Shown piece after piece: positions 1 to 9,803 of a stretch of DNA of 63,443 nt. The notes beneath the pieces are model-generated. The model was not told the origin of the DNA and searched no databases. It saw nothing but the letters and a program-made list of their open reading frames with translations. Location of the stretch: assembly GCF_029813835.1 (NCBI RefSeq), contig NZ_JARVKV010000033.1, positions 1 to 63,443 on the forward strand. The letters run 5' to 3'. The translations under genes and the position numbers were made by a program. The stretch's first letter is position 1. Every line of letters begins with the position of its first letter. The DNA comes from Streptomyces sp. DH37 (GTDB taxonomy: Bacteria; Actinomycetota; Actinomycetes; Streptomycetales; Streptomycetaceae).

Positions 1-22
1 CGGGGCGCACGCCTCCCCGGAG

Positions 23-50
23 GGGCGCCGGGCGCCGGGCGCCGGGCGCC
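23..50. repeat. Four tandem copies of GGGCGCC
   Basis: The 7-base unit GGGCGCC is repeated four times without interruption, just downstream of the CoA-binding protein gene (which ends at 89 on the minus strand). Because GGCGCC is self-complementary the array can fold in several registers and may work as a terminator. No gene is visible between the window edge and 89. Confidence 0.6.
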
Positions 51-88
51 CACGGCCGCCGTCCCGCGCGTCCGGCCCCCGGGGTCCG

Positions 89-496
89 CTAGCGCAGGGA
101 GGGGATCTCGATCGCCGGGCAGCGGTCCATCACCATCTCCAGGCCCGCCGCGCGGGTGCGCTCGTACGCCGCCTCGTCGACCACGCCGAGCTGGAACCAG
201 ACCGCCCTGGCCCCGACCGCCACCGCCTCGTCCGCGACGCCGCCGGCCAGTTCGGAGTTGACGAACACGTCCACGACGTCGACCGGGAAGGGGATCTCGG
301 CCAGGGAGGCGTACCCCTTCTCGCCGTGCACCGTCTCCGCCTTGGGATGGACGGGCACGATCCGCTTGCCGAAGCGCTGGAGCACCGAGGCCACGCCCCA
401 GGCGGCGCGGCTCCGGTTGGACGACAGGCCGACCACCGCCCAGGTGTCGCCGGTCTCGGTCAGGATCCTGCGGACAGTCTCTGAGTCTCCGTACAT
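89..496 (-). CDS. CoA-binding domain protein (YccU family)
   Basis: A 135-residue protein that is essentially one CoA-binding Rossmann fold. Near the N-terminus the stretch WAVVGLSSNRSRAAWGV is the nucleotide-binding loop, followed by PVHPKAE and later VWFQLGV, all typical of the small YccU/CoA_binding_2 family. These are cytosolic proteins of unknown reaction. I chose the ATG at 496 because family similarity begins there; the open frame continues upstream but would run through the divergent YigZ-family gene. Family placement is solid, the physiological role is not known. Confidence 0.85.
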   Translation of the reverse strand: MYGDSETVRRILTETGDTWAVVGLSSNRSRAAWGVASVLQRFGKRIVPVHPKAETVHGEKGYASLAEIPFPVDVVDVFVNSELAGGVADEAVAVGARAVWFQLGVVDEAAYERTRAAGLEMVMDRCPAIEIPSLR

Positions 497-544
497 GCCC
501 CTGCCAACCGGCGGCCCGGCCGGGCCATTCCCCGGGGCGGGCCC

Positions 545-557
545 TAGGGTGGGCGGA
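545..557 (+). promoter_or_regulatory. Putative -10 element of a near-leaderless promoter
   Basis: TAGGGT at 545-550 lies seven bases before the ATG at 558, and no ribosome binding site is visible. This spacing is common for leaderless Streptomyces transcripts. No convincing -35 element was recognised. Inferred from position only. Confidence 0.35.
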
Positions 558-1184
558 ATGCGGGAGCAGTATGTGACGGTCGCCGGCGAGGGCGTGCACG
601 AGACCGAGGTGAACAGGTCGCGCTTCGTCTGCGCGCTCGCGCCCGCCGCCACGGAGGAGGAGGCGCAGGCGTTCGTCGCCCGGATCCGCGAGCGGCACGC
701 GGACGCCACCCACAACTGCTGGGCGTACGTCATCGGCGCCGACGCCCGGGTGCAGAAGGCGAGCGACGACGGGGAGCCCGGCGGCACGGCCGGGGCGCCC
801 ATGCTCCAGATGCTGCTGCGCCGCGACGTCCGCTACGCCGTCGCGGTCGTCACGCGCTACTTCGGCGGGGTGAAGCTGGGCGCGGGCGGGCTGATCCGGG
901 CCTACGGCGGCGCGGTCGGCGAGGCCCTCGACGCGCTGGGCACCGTCGTCCGGCGGCGCGTGCGGCTGGTCACCGTCACGGTGGACCACCAGCGGGCGGG
1001 CCGGGTCGAGAACGAGCTGCGCACCGGCGGCCGGGACGTGCGGGGCGTGCACTACGGCGCCGAGGTCGCCATCGAGGTCGCGCTGCCCGAGGCCGAGGTC
1101 GACGCCTTCCGGTCCTGGCTCGCCGACGCCACCGCGGGCACCGCCCGGCTGGAACTGGGCGGCGAGGCGTACGGGGCCGGATAG
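558..1184 (+). CDS. YigZ/IMPACT family protein
   Basis: A 208-residue protein of the UPF0029/IMPACT family. The N-terminal domain carries the family core: the motif THNCWAY, then KASDDGEPGGTAG, then VAVVTRYFGGVKLGAGGLIRAY around residues 75-125. The C-terminal part (about 135-205) matches the ferredoxin-like DUF1949-type domain. Bacterial members are cytosolic and bind nucleic acid or ribosomes in some studies, but no reaction is established. The start is the ATG after TAGGGT; the upstream open frame is antisense to the divergent CoA-binding gene and lacks family sequence. Confidence 0.9.
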   Translation: MREQYVTVAGEGVHETEVNRSRFVCALAPAATEEEAQAFVARIRERHADATHNCWAYVIGADARVQKASDDGEPGGTAGAPMLQMLLRRDVRYAVAVVTRYFGGVKLGAGGLIRAYGGAVGEALDALGTVVRRRVRLVTVTVDHQRAGRVENELRTGGRDVRGVHYGAEVAIEVALPEAEVDAFRSWLADATAGTARLELGGEAYGAG

Positions 1185-1345
1185 GGCGCGCGGTACGGTC
1201 CCGCGCCCGCGCCGCCGTACCGCGCCGGGCCTTCGCGACCGGAAGGCGGAAACTCGGCCAAATGCCCACTGGCGATCTTTAAGTGCCATGTGAACTCCAA
1301 GGCGCAGACATCAACAGGTTAGGTAAACGGCCGCGGAAATCGGCA

Positions 1346-1367
1346 AGTGTGTTCTAGTCTTCACACT
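1346..1367. promoter_or_regulatory. Inverted repeat upstream of the polysaccharide locus
   Basis: AGTGTG (1346-1351) and CACACT (1362-1367) form perfect 6-base arms around a 10-base spacer that contains TAGTCT (1355-1360), a possible -10 element. It lies about 80 bases before the TTG start of the initiating transferase, in a 264-base gap that holds no gene. It could be the operator/promoter for the locus; this is inference. Confidence 0.35.
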
Positions 1368-1448
1368 CGGTACGGAGGCGACTGCGACGCCGGCATCCGC
1401 CGGCCGAGCGGGGGGAAGGGGACGCCGACCGAGTAGGGGGGCAGGGGT

Positions 1449-2942
1449 TTGTCCGAGGCTGCCGGAACGCGGGTCGTCGAAGCGCCCGCGAAGTTAGCCG
1501 AACCGTTACGCGTCCGCGCGCGTGAGAGAAGGGAGAGGGCGGGACCGGAGGCCGACGGGCGCCTCCTGGTGGCCCTGACGGTGGACGTGCTGGGCGCCGC
1601 CGCACCGGCCGGTGCGCTGGGCGCCGTGGAGGGACGGCCGCATCCGCTGCTGACCGGTCTGGCCGTCGGTGCGGTGTGGCCGCTGATCGCAGTCCTGAGG
1701 AAGCGCTACGCGGCGGGGGAACCGGGGGAGAGCGGAACCGTGCTGCCGGTGCTCCGCGACTGGCTGACGATGCTGGGCGTGCTCGCCGCGCTGTGCGTCG
1801 TGACGGGGACCGAGGTGTCGGCCGCCGCATGGCTGCCCGCCCTCCTCCCGTGCCTGGCGCTGACCGCCGTCCGCCGCAGGCTGGCGCACCGGCGCGCCCT
1901 GGCGCTGCGGCGCCGGGCGCAGGGGCTGCGGCGGGTGCTGGTGGTGGGGGAGGCACAGGCCGTGGAGGACCTGTCGGCGCGGATGGGGGCGCGCACCGAC
2001 GGCCAGTACCTGGTGGTCGGCGGCTGCGTCCTCGGGGACGGCGGGGGGGAACCGGTGCCGCCCGGCCCCGACCGGCTCCCCGGCGGCGACGGCCGCGCGC
2101 AGGCGGAGGACGCGGACACCGTCCTCAGGCGCGCCGCGGAACTCGGCGCCGACGTGGTCTTCGTCGTCCCCGGGCGGCGGACGTCGGGGGAGGGACTGCG
2201 CCGCCTGGCGTGGGCGCTGCACGACGACGGCCGCGGCCTGGTCGTCGTCCCCGGCCTCGTCGACGTCTCGCGGCACCGGCTGCGGCCGGCCCGGACCGCG
2301 GGGATGACCGTGCTGCACGTGGAGCCGGCGGCCCGGCGCGGACTGCCGATGCTGCTCAAACGGGTCACCGACGGGGTGGGCGCGCTGCTGCTGGCCGTGG
2401 CGCTCGCCCCCGTCCTGCTGGGGGTGGCGGCGGCGGTGCGCCTGTCGTCCCCGGGGCCGGTCATCTACCGGCAGGTCCGTGTCGGGCAGGGGCGGGTGCC
2501 GTTCCGCATGTGGAAGTTCCGCACGATGGTGGAGTCCGCCGACCGGATGCGACCGGCCCTGGACGCGGCGAACGAGCACGACGGGGCGATGTTCAAGATG
2601 CGCGAGGACCCCCGGGTCACCCGGCTGGGGCGGTTCCTGCGCCGCTACTCCCTGGACGAGCTGCCGCAGCTGTTCAACGTGCTGGCCGGCCACATGTCGC
2701 TGGTGGGGCCCCGCCCGCCGCTGCCCGAGGAGGTGGAGCGCTACGACGAGACCGAGCTGCGCAGGCTGTCGGTCAAGCCGGGGATCACGGGGCTGTGGCA
2801 GGTCAGCGGACGGTCCGACCTGTCGTGGGACGAGACCGTCGCGCTCGACCTGAGCTATGTGGACAACTGGTCGTACGCCGGGGACGTCGAGGTCCTGGTC
2901 CGTACGGTCCGCGCCGTGGTGAGCGCCCGTGGCGCGTACTAG
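1449..2942 (+). CDS. Undecaprenyl-phosphate sugar phosphotransferase (WbaP/CpsE type)
   Basis: This 497-residue polyprenyl glycosylphosphotransferase should start the repeat unit by moving a sugar-1-phosphate from a UDP-sugar to undecaprenyl phosphate at the inner membrane face. Hydrophobic segments lie near residues 40-60, 66-83, 105-120 and 127-141, followed by a Rossmann-like CoA_binding_3 region (about 160-275). A membrane re-entrant segment at 308-330 precedes the catalytic domain with KFRTM (356-360), a DE pair in YSLDELPQ (400-407), SLVGPRP (417-423) and KPGITGLWQVSGR (443-455). The start is TTG preceded by a G-rich binding site. First gene of the locus; the sugar it adds cannot be read from sequence. 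Confidence 0.9.
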   Translation: MSEAAGTRVVEAPAKLAEPLRVRARERRERAGPEADGRLLVALTVDVLGAAAPAGALGAVEGRPHPLLTGLAVGAVWPLIAVLRKRYAAGEPGESGTVLPVLRDWLTMLGVLAALCVVTGTEVSAAAWLPALLPCLALTAVRRRLAHRRALALRRRAQGLRRVLVVGEAQAVEDLSARMGARTDGQYLVVGGCVLGDGGGEPVPPGPDRLPGGDGRAQAEDADTVLRRAAELGADVVFVVPGRRTSGEGLRRLAWALHDDGRGLVVVPGLVDVSRHRLRPARTAGMTVLHVEPAARRGLPMLLKRVTDGVGALLLAVALAPVLLGVAAAVRLSSPGPVIYRQVRVGQGRVPFRMWKFRTMVESADRMRPALDAANEHDGAMFKMREDPRVTRLGRFLRRYSLDELPQLFNVLAGHMSLVGPRPPLPEEVERYDETELRRLSVKPGITGLWQVSGRSDLSWDETVALDLSYVDNWSYAGDVEVLVRTVRAVVSARGAY

Positions 2943-2973
2943 GAGGGGCGGCCCGGCGGGCGCCGCGACCGGG

Positions 2974-3918
2974 TCAGACCGGCTCCGGCGCGCCGCGCCA
3001 GGCGCGGTAGGTGGCGGCGACGCCCTCGGCCAGGCCGATCGAGGGGGACCAGCCCAGCGCGCGCATCCGGCCGGTGTCGAGCAGCTTGCGCGGGGTGCCG
3101 TCCGGCCTGGAGGGGTCGAAGGCGATCCGGCCCTCGTAGCCCACCACCGAGGCGACCAGGAGGGCCAGTTCGCGGATCGTCAGGTCCTCGCCGCAGCCGA
3201 CGTTGACCGGCTCGTCGCCGTCGTAGCGGCGCAGCAGCACCTCGCACGCGGCGGCCAGGTCGTCCACGTGCAGGAACTCGCGGCGCGGCGTGCCGGTGCC
3301 CCAGAGCGTCACCTCGGGCAGCCCCCGCTCCCTCGCCTCGTGGAAGCGGCGGATGAGCGCGGGCAGGACGTGCGAGGTCTCGGGGTCGAAGTTGTCGCCG
3401 GGCCCGTAGAGGTTGGTCGGCATCGCCGAGACGAAGGAGGCGCCGAACTGCCGCCGGTAGGACTGGACCTGGACGATGCCGGCGATCTTGGCGACGGCGT
3501 ACGCCTGGTTCGTCGGCTCGAGGGGGCCGGTCAGCAGGGCGCTCTCGGTGATCGGCTGCTCGGCGTGCCTGGGGTAGATGCAGCTCGACCCCAGGAAGAG
3601 CAGCCGCCGCACCCCGGCGGCGTGGGCGCCGGCGACCACGCCGAGCTGGATGCGGAGGTTGTCCTCCAGGAACTGCACCGGATACGTGCTGTTGGCCATG
3701 ATCCCGCCCACCTTCGCGGCGGCCAGGACGACGCCGTCGGGCCGGGCGTCGCGCAGGTACGCGGCGGTGGCGGCGCCGTCGCGCAGGTCGAGTTCGGCGC
3801 GGGTGCGGGTCAGCACCTCGTAGCCCCGGGCGGACAGCCGCCGGGCCACGGCGGAACCGACCAGGCCGCGGTGTCCCGCGACGAAGACGCGGGCGGGCGG
3901 AGGCAGCAGATCGTCCAT
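2974..3918 (-). CDS. fcl: GDP-L-fucose synthase
   Basis: A 314-residue NADPH-dependent epimerase/reductase that turns GDP-4-keto-6-deoxymannose into GDP-L-fucose. It has the nucleotide loop VAGHRGLVGSA (13-23), the family string SSCIYP (111-116), the catalytic Tyr-Lys pair Y140-x3-K144 in NQAYAVAKIAG, and NLYGPGDNFD. It is divergent from gmd, which makes its substrate, so the two form a complete GDP-mannose to GDP-fucose pathway. The ATG at 3918 is the only start that gives the standard N-terminus. Confidence 0.93.
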   Translation of the reverse strand: MDDLLPPPARVFVAGHRGLVGSAVARRLSARGYEVLTRTRAELDLRDGAATAAYLRDARPDGVVLAAAKVGGIMANSTYPVQFLEDNLRIQLGVVAGAHAAGVRRLLFLGSSCIYPRHAEQPITESALLTGPLEPTNQAYAVAKIAGIVQVQSYRRQFGASFVSAMPTNLYGPGDNFDPETSHVLPALIRRFHEARERGLPEVTLWGTGTPRREFLHVDDLAAACEVLLRRYDGDEPVNVGCGEDLTIRELALLVASVVGYEGRIAFDPSRPDGTPRKLLDTGRMRALGWSPSIGLAEGVAATYRAWRGAPEPV

Positions 3919-3940
3919 GGCGCGGATTCTGTCAGGGAAG

Positions 3941-3970
3941 ACCTTACTTTTCTTCGATTTCTCGTGAAAT
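3941..3970 (-). promoter_or_regulatory. Putative fcl promoter overlapped by a palindrome
   Basis: Read on the minus strand: TTTCAC (3969-3964), a 17-base spacer, then TAAGGT (3946-3941), a reasonable fit to a Streptomyces housekeeping promoter, 23 bases before the fcl ATG. The -35 lies in a palindrome, ATTTC-TCGT-GAAAT at 3957-3970. The whole fcl-gmd gap is unusually AT-rich for this genome, so divergent control is likely. Inference from sequence. Confidence 0.45.
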
Positions 3971-4058
3971 ATGGCCAGTTGTCGCCGTCGGCGTCCTGCC
4001 CCGCCCCGGCGTCCGGCCGGACACGACCCGACACCAGACCACTCGTGGGGGGACCACC

Positions 4059-5068
<1,010 letters not shown>

Positions 5069-5072
<4 letters not shown>

Positions 5073-5605
5073 GCGCCCCGGCCGCCCCGCGCCGGCTGCG
5101 CGGCTTCACCGGCGCCGGCTACGACAAGCAGCGCGGCCCGCTCGTCCAGGCCGCCTGGTTCGCCGCGCTCAACCTGCTCTTCGTCAAGTGGTGGTTCCCG
5201 CCGCGCTGGCGCCCGGCCCTGCTGCGGGCCTTCGGCGCGCGCGTGGGGGAGCGGGTCCTCATCCGGCACCGGGTGCGCGTGCACTGGCCCTGGAAGCTGA
5301 CCGTCGGCGACGACGTGTGGATCGGCGAGGGCGCCTGGCTGATCAACCTGGAGCCGATCACGATCGAGGACGACGTGTGCGTCTCCCAGGAGGCGGTGCT
5401 GTGCACCGGCAGCCACCAGCGGCGCTCGCCCACCTTCGAGTTCGACAACGCGCCGGTCCGTCTGGAGCGCGGCGCGTGGGTGGCCGCCCGCGCCCTGGTG
5501 CTGCGCGGCGTCACCGTCGGCGCGGGCGCGGTGGTCGGGGCCGGGGCGGTCGCCCACCGCGATCTGGCCCCGGGGGCCGTGCACACCGCCGGAGGCGCCC
5601 GATGA
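5069..5605 (+). CDS. Hexapeptide-repeat O-acetyltransferase (WcaF-like)
   Basis: A 178-residue left-handed beta-helix acyltransferase of the kind that acetylates sugars in colanic-acid-type polysaccharides. The N-terminal part NLLFVKWWFPPRWRPALLRAF is followed by hexapeptide turns (VGERVLIRHRVRV, VGDDVWIGEGAWL, IEDDVCVSQEAVL, GAVVGAGAV) and CTGSHQRRSPTFEF, which resembles the WcaF/WcaB active-site region with its histidine. It overlaps gmd and the following glycosyltransferase by four bases each. The acceptor is not known. Confidence 0.85.
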
Positions 5606-6756
5606 GGATCGTCCACACCGTCACCCTCACCGGCGACGACGGCGCGTACGGCGGCCCGGTGAGCGTGGCGACCGGGCAGCTCGCCGAACTCGCCGCACGC
5701 GGCCACGACACCGTGCTGGTGTCGCTGTGGCGCGGCCGGGCCGTGCCGCCGCGCACCCTGGACGGCGTGCCGCTGCGCGCCCACCGCGCCCGCGCGCTGG
5801 TGCCCGGCCAGGGGTTCCTCGGTCTGTTCCACCCCGGGCTGGCCGTCACCCTGTGGCGGCTGGCGGGCCGGGCCGACGTCCTGCACGTCCACGCCGGACG
5901 CGACCTGGTCTCCCTGGCGGCGCTGGCCGTCGCCGCACTGCGCCGCCGCCCCTTCGTGGTCCAGACCCACGGCATGGTCCAGCCCCGCCGCTCGGCCGCC
6001 GCCCGCCTCTTCGACCGCTGCTACGTGCCCCTGCTGCGGAGGGCCCGCGCCGCGCTGGTGCTCACCGAGGACGAGGAGACCGGGCTGCGCAGGGTGCTGC
6101 GGCCCGGCGGCCCGCCGATGGTCCGGCTGCCCAACGGGGTCCGGCCCCCGGCGGACGGGCCGGAGGGGACGGACGGGCCGGACGGAACGGAGGGCGCGGA
6201 CGTGCTCTTCCTCGCCCGGCTCCACCCGCGCAAGCGCCCCGAGGCGTTCGTGCGCATGGCCGCGCTGGTGCGCGCCAAGCGCCCCGAGGCGTCCTTCGCC
6301 CTGCACGGGGCCGACGAGGGCCGGCTGGCCCCGGTGCGCCGGCTGATCGCGGACGAGGGCCTGGACGGGGCGGTGGAGTACGGCGGGCCGCTGGACCACG
6401 CCGCCGCGGTGCGGCGCATCGCCCGCGCCACCGTGTACGTCCTGCCCAGCGTGGACGAGCCGTTCCCGATGAGCGTGCTGGAGGCGCTGGCCGCGGGCAC
6501 CCCCGTGGTCTGCACCGGCAGCTGCGGGATCGCCGCCGAACTGGAGCGGCGCGGAGCCGCGCTGGTCACCGACGGATCCCCCGAGGCGCTGGCCGAGGCG
6601 GTGCTGAGCCTGCTGGAGGACCGCTCGCTGCGCGAGCGCACCGCCGCGGCGGGCCGCACCGCCGCACGGGAGGAGTTCTCGCTGGCGGCCGTGGCCGACC
6701 GGCTGGAGAGGCTGTACGGGTCCGCCGCCCGCGCCGCCCGGCCCGGAGCGCGGTGA
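5602..6756 (+). CDS. GT4-family glycosyltransferase
   Basis: A 384-residue GT-B fold enzyme of the GT4 type, expected to add a sugar from a nucleotide donor to the lipid-linked repeat unit. The N-terminal domain begins MRIVHTVTLTGDDGAYGGP, the usual acceptor-domain loop, and the C-terminal domain has VLFLARLHPRKRPE, then the donor-binding glutamate motif in SVDEPFPMSVLEALAAGTPVV. A short low-complexity linker rich in Gly, Asp and Pro near residue 180 joins the domains. ATGA overlap with the upstream acetyltransferase. Donor and linkage cannot be assigned. Confidence 0.87.
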   Translation: MRIVHTVTLTGDDGAYGGPVSVATGQLAELAARGHDTVLVSLWRGRAVPPRTLDGVPLRAHRARALVPGQGFLGLFHPGLAVTLWRLAGRADVLHVHAGRDLVSLAALAVAALRRRPFVVQTHGMVQPRRSAAARLFDRCYVPLLRRARAALVLTEDEETGLRRVLRPGGPPMVRLPNGVRPPADGPEGTDGPDGTEGADVLFLARLHPRKRPEAFVRMAALVRAKRPEASFALHGADEGRLAPVRRLIADEGLDGAVEYGGPLDHAAAVRRIARATVYVLPSVDEPFPMSVLEALAAGTPVVCTGSCGIAAELERRGAALVTDGSPEALAEAVLSLLEDRSLRERTAAAGRTAAREEFSLAAVADRLERLYGSAARAARPGAR

Positions 6757-6812
6757 GGGTCCGCCGGCGGCCCGCGCCGCCCCCGTACGGCCCCGCGTCC
6801 CGCGCCCGCCCG

Positions 6813-8087
6813 TCAACCGGCGGCCGACGCCTCGCGCAGCAGTGCGGTGATCCGCTCCAGACCGGCCCGGCGGCTCAGGCGGCGCTCGACGTACTCCCGG
6901 CCCCGGGCGCCCAGTGCGGCGCACCGCTCCGGATCGCCGGCCAGCAGGCGGACTGCCTCCAGCAGGGCCCCGGGGTCCTCCGGGGGCACCACCACCCCGG
7001 CGCCGGAGCGCTCGACCTCCCGCGCGGTGCCGCTGCCGGCCGCGACGGAGGCGACCACCGGGCGCCCGGCCGTGAAGTACGAGGTCAGCTTGGACGGCAG
7101 GCTCATGTCCAGCACCGACGCCCGCTGGGTGACGGCCAGTACGTCCGCCGCGGCCAGGACCTCGGGGAACTCCTCGTCGCCGGCGGGCGGCAGGAGGACC
7201 AGCGACTCCACGTCCCGGGCCAGCTCCCGCAGGTGCTCGCGCCGGTGGCCGTCGCCCATCAGCACCACCCGTACGCCACCACCCGGACCGCCACCTGGAC
7301 CACCGCCCGGACCGCCGTCCCGGTCGGCGAGGCGGGCGGCCTCCACCAGGACCTCCAGCCCCTGCTTGAGGCCCATGTTCCCCGAGTGCAGCACCACGGT
7401 GGCGTCCTCGGGCCAGCCCAGCCGGGCCCGGGTCCGCGCGCGGTCGCCGCCGGGTGCGCGCACATGCGTCCAGTTGGGCACCACCCGCACCCGCTCGCGC
7501 GGCACGCCCATCGCCGCCACCCGGTCGGTGAACGACTCGTGCACCACCCCGACCACCGCCGCCGAGCGCAGCACCCGGCCCTCCACGCCCCCGGCGAGCG
7601 AGGCGACCCGGCCGCCGCCGCTCATCCCGCTCTGCCCGGCCGCCGCGCCCATCAGGTCCTGGACGACCACCGCGTGCGGCACCCCCGCGCGCCGCGCGAT
7701 CCCGGCGCCGAGGACACCGCCGGCCAGGCTGGGCATCTGGGAGAGCACCACGTCCGGGCGGACGCGCGGCGGCGCGAGTGCGCCGTGCGCCAGGACGCTC
7801 GCCTCGAACAGCCCCCGGCGCAGGGCCGTCTGGCGCGCCGGCACGGTGTGCCGGCGGCGGTGGACGGTGACCCCCTCGCGCGTCTCGCGCACCCGCCACC
7901 TGCCGCGGTACTCCTCGTGCACGCGCCACGCCGGGTAGTGCGGCATCCCGGCGAGGACATGGGTGTCGGCGCCCAGTCCGGCCAGGTGCTCGGCGATCTG
8001 CGTCGAGTACGGTCCTATGCCGGCGTGCTCCGGCGCGTAGTTGGTCGAGACCACGAGCACGCAGCGGCCCGCGAACGAGTCCAGCAC
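6813..8087 (-). CDS. GT4-family glycosyltransferase (WcaI-like)
   Basis: A 424-residue glycosyltransferase. Its N-terminus (VLVVSTNYAPEHAGIGPYST) and later GMPHYPAW resemble WcaI, the colanic-acid fucosyltransferase, and its C-terminal domain has LHSGNMGLKQGLE and MSLPSKLTSYFTAGRPVV. A Gly/Pro repeat of the GGPGGGPGGG type is inserted near residue 260. The GTG at 8087 is preceded by AGGGGGGACGGCA, a good ribosome site; the longer open frame upstream is antisense to the polymerase gene. It faces the opposite way from its neighbours but clearly belongs to the locus. Fucosyl transfer is plausible given gmd/fcl but not proven. Confidence 0.85.
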   Translation of the reverse strand: MLDSFAGRCVLVVSTNYAPEHAGIGPYSTQIAEHLAGLGADTHVLAGMPHYPAWRVHEEYRGRWRVRETREGVTVHRRRHTVPARQTALRRGLFEASVLAHGALAPPRVRPDVVLSQMPSLAGGVLGAGIARRAGVPHAVVVQDLMGAAAGQSGMSGGGRVASLAGGVEGRVLRSAAVVGVVHESFTDRVAAMGVPRERVRVVPNWTHVRAPGGDRARTRARLGWPEDATVVLHSGNMGLKQGLEVLVEAARLADRDGGPGGGPGGGPGGGVRVVLMGDGHRREHLRELARDVESLVLLPPAGDEEFPEVLAAADVLAVTQRASVLDMSLPSKLTSYFTAGRPVVASVAAGSGTAREVERSGAGVVVPPEDPGALLEAVRLLAGDPERCAALGARGREYVERRLSRRAGLERITALLREASAAG

Positions 8088-8120
8088 TGCCGTCCCCCCT
8101 TCGAAGACGCGGTCATCGTA

Positions 8121-8135
8121 GGGGCCCGCGGCCCC
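8121..8135. promoter_or_regulatory. Short hairpin in the divergent promoter gap
   Basis: GGGGCC-CGC-GGCCCC forms a 6-base stem between the divergent glycosyltransferase (start 8087) and polymerase (start 8235). A second small repeat, ATCGG...CCGAT, follows at about 8148-8165. Both sit in the 147-base shared control region; function is unknown. Confidence 0.25.
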
Positions 8136-8234
8136 GCGTGGGGACGTATCGGTGGAAAAGCCGATGGAGAACACGATCCCGTCCGTACCGCTCCCCGCGG
8201 GGGCGGACACGGGACGGGAGGAGGAGACCCGGCC

Positions 8235-9803
8235 ATGCCCGAGAGGGAACCGGCCCCCGCGGCGGGACGAGCCGAGCGGCGCAGCGTCCCCGCGCTGTGC
8301 CTGTGCGCCGTCCTGCTCGTCCTGCTGCTGCCCGCGCTGGTGCTCTACGGGCAGGACGTACGCCCCGGCGCCGCGCTCGCGGTGCAGTGCGTGGTGGTGG
8401 CGCACACCGGCGGGGCACTGGCCCGGGTGCTGACCGACCCCCTGGTACGGGTCGTCGGCTTCGGTTTCTGGCTCTTCTGCTACGTCTGGCTGGGCCTGGC
8501 GCCGCTGGCCATGCTCGCGACCGACTCCTACCCGTGGGGCTTCGCCGTCGACGCCGGCGCCGCCTTCACCTCGGCGGTCCTGGTGGAGACCGGACTGCTC
8601 GCCTACAGCGCCGGGGCGGCGCTGGCGGGACGGCGGCCCGCCCGCACCTCCGCGGTGCTCGAACCGCTGCTCGCCCGCCGGATCACCCCCCTGCGCACCC
8701 TGCTGCTGAGCGGACTGGCCCTGGCGCTGGCCGCCGTCCTGGTGCCCGCCCAGGGCGGGCTCCCGGCGTTCTTCCGGAGCCGCCAGGCCGTCAACGAGGC
8801 GGCGTCGCAGGGTGATCCGGGCGGCGCCGCGGACCAGGCCCTGGCGGCGTGGAGCCTGTCGGTCCCGGCGTTCTGGGCCCTGGTCGCGCTGCTGTTCGTA
8901 CCCCGGGCGCCGGGCGGGGACCGCACCCTGCGCGGAGCGCGGTGGATCCTGCTGCCGGTGCTGGTCGCGGTGAACGTCGTGGTCAACAACCCCGTGAGCC
9001 AGCCGCGCTTCTGGGCCGGGACGGTGCTGCTGACGATCCTCTTCGCCGCCCCCGCGCTGCGCCGGCCGCGCGCCTTCCGCGCGGCGGCGGCGGCCGTCAC
9101 CGCCGCCGTGCTCGTGGTGTTCCCCTACAGCGACTACTTCCGCTACGAGAAGCGCGAGCCGGTCGAGGTCGTCTCGCTCGCCGAGCAGTTCACCTCCAAC
9201 GGCGACTACGACGCCTTCCAGCAGATCGCGACGGGCGTCGACTACGTACGGGGGCACGGCCACGCGCCCCGGGACGCGCTCGGGCCGCCGCTGTTCTTCG
9301 TGCCGCGCGCCGTCTGGCCGGACAAGCCCGACGACGCCGGCATCCTCCTGGCCCGGCACGCCGGCTACGCCTTCGAGAACCTCTCCGCGCCGCTGTGGAT
9401 CGAGAGCTACATGTGGGCCGGACTCCCCGGGGTCGCCGCGGTCTTCGCCCTGTTCGGGGCCGCGGGGCGGCGGATCGACGGCGTACGGCACCGGCTGCGG
9501 GAGCACGGCGGCACGTTCGCGGCCCTGGCCGTGACCGCGTTCGGCTTCTACCAGATCATCCTGCTGCGCGGCAGTCTGCTGTTCGTGATGGGACCGCTCA
9601 CCCTGCTGCTCCTGGTACCGCTGCTGATCACCGGCAGGCCGGACCGGAAGGCCGCCCCGCCCGCTGCCCCGCCGCCCTCCGCGCCGCCGACCCGGGCCGC
9701 GGCGGCGGCCCGGGTCGTTCCGGAACCCGCCGGCCCCGCGCCCGCGGGCGCCGCACCCCGGACCGCCCCTTCGACCCCCTCCACAGGAGAAGCACGCACG
9801 TGA
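8235..9803 (+). CDS. O-antigen-polymerase-like membrane protein (Wzy)
   Basis: A 522-residue integral membrane protein with about ten or more hydrophobic segments, beginning at residues 18-35. It has the layout of Wzy-type polymerases: a long periplasmic-type loop before the last helices, here containing SDYFRYEKRE and LFFVPRAVWPDKPDDAG, and late segments ending near residue 470. The last 50 residues are Ala/Pro-rich and probably cytoplasmic. Such proteins join flipped lipid-linked repeat units on the outer face. GGAGGAGGAG precedes the ATG. The GTG of the next gene overlaps its stop. Confidence 0.75.
   Translation: MPEREPAPAAGRAERRSVPALCLCAVLLVLLLPALVLYGQDVRPGAALAVQCVVVAHTGGALARVLTDPLVRVVGFGFWLFCYVWLGLAPLAMLATDSYPWGFAVDAGAAFTSAVLVETGLLAYSAGAALAGRRPARTSAVLEPLLARRITPLRTLLLSGLALALAAVLVPAQGGLPAFFRSRQAVNEAASQGDPGGAADQALAAWSLSVPAFWALVALLFVPRAPGGDRTLRGARWILLPVLVAVNVVVNNPVSQPRFWAGTVLLTILFAAPALRRPRAFRAAAAAVTAAVLVVFPYSDYFRYEKREPVEVVSLAEQFTSNGDYDAFQQIATGVDYVRGHGHAPRDALGPPLFFVPRAVWPDKPDDAGILLARHAGYAFENLSAPLWIESYMWAGLPGVAAVFALFGAAGRRIDGVRHRLREHGGTFAALAVTAFGFYQIILLRGSLLFVMGPLTLLLLVPLLITGRPDRKAAPPAAPPPSAPPTRAAAAARVVPEPAGPAPAGAAPRTAPSTPSTGEART

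Noticed and set aside
156..557. Open frame upstream of the YigZ-family gene
   Set aside because: It is antisense to the CoA-binding gene and has no family sequence; real homology starts at MREQYVTVAGEG.
5119..7929. Very long minus-strand open frame over the glycosyltransferase genes
   Set aside because: It is a shadow of real genes: Gly/Arg/Pro-rich with no domain, and the true GT4 gene at 6813-8087 lies in another frame.
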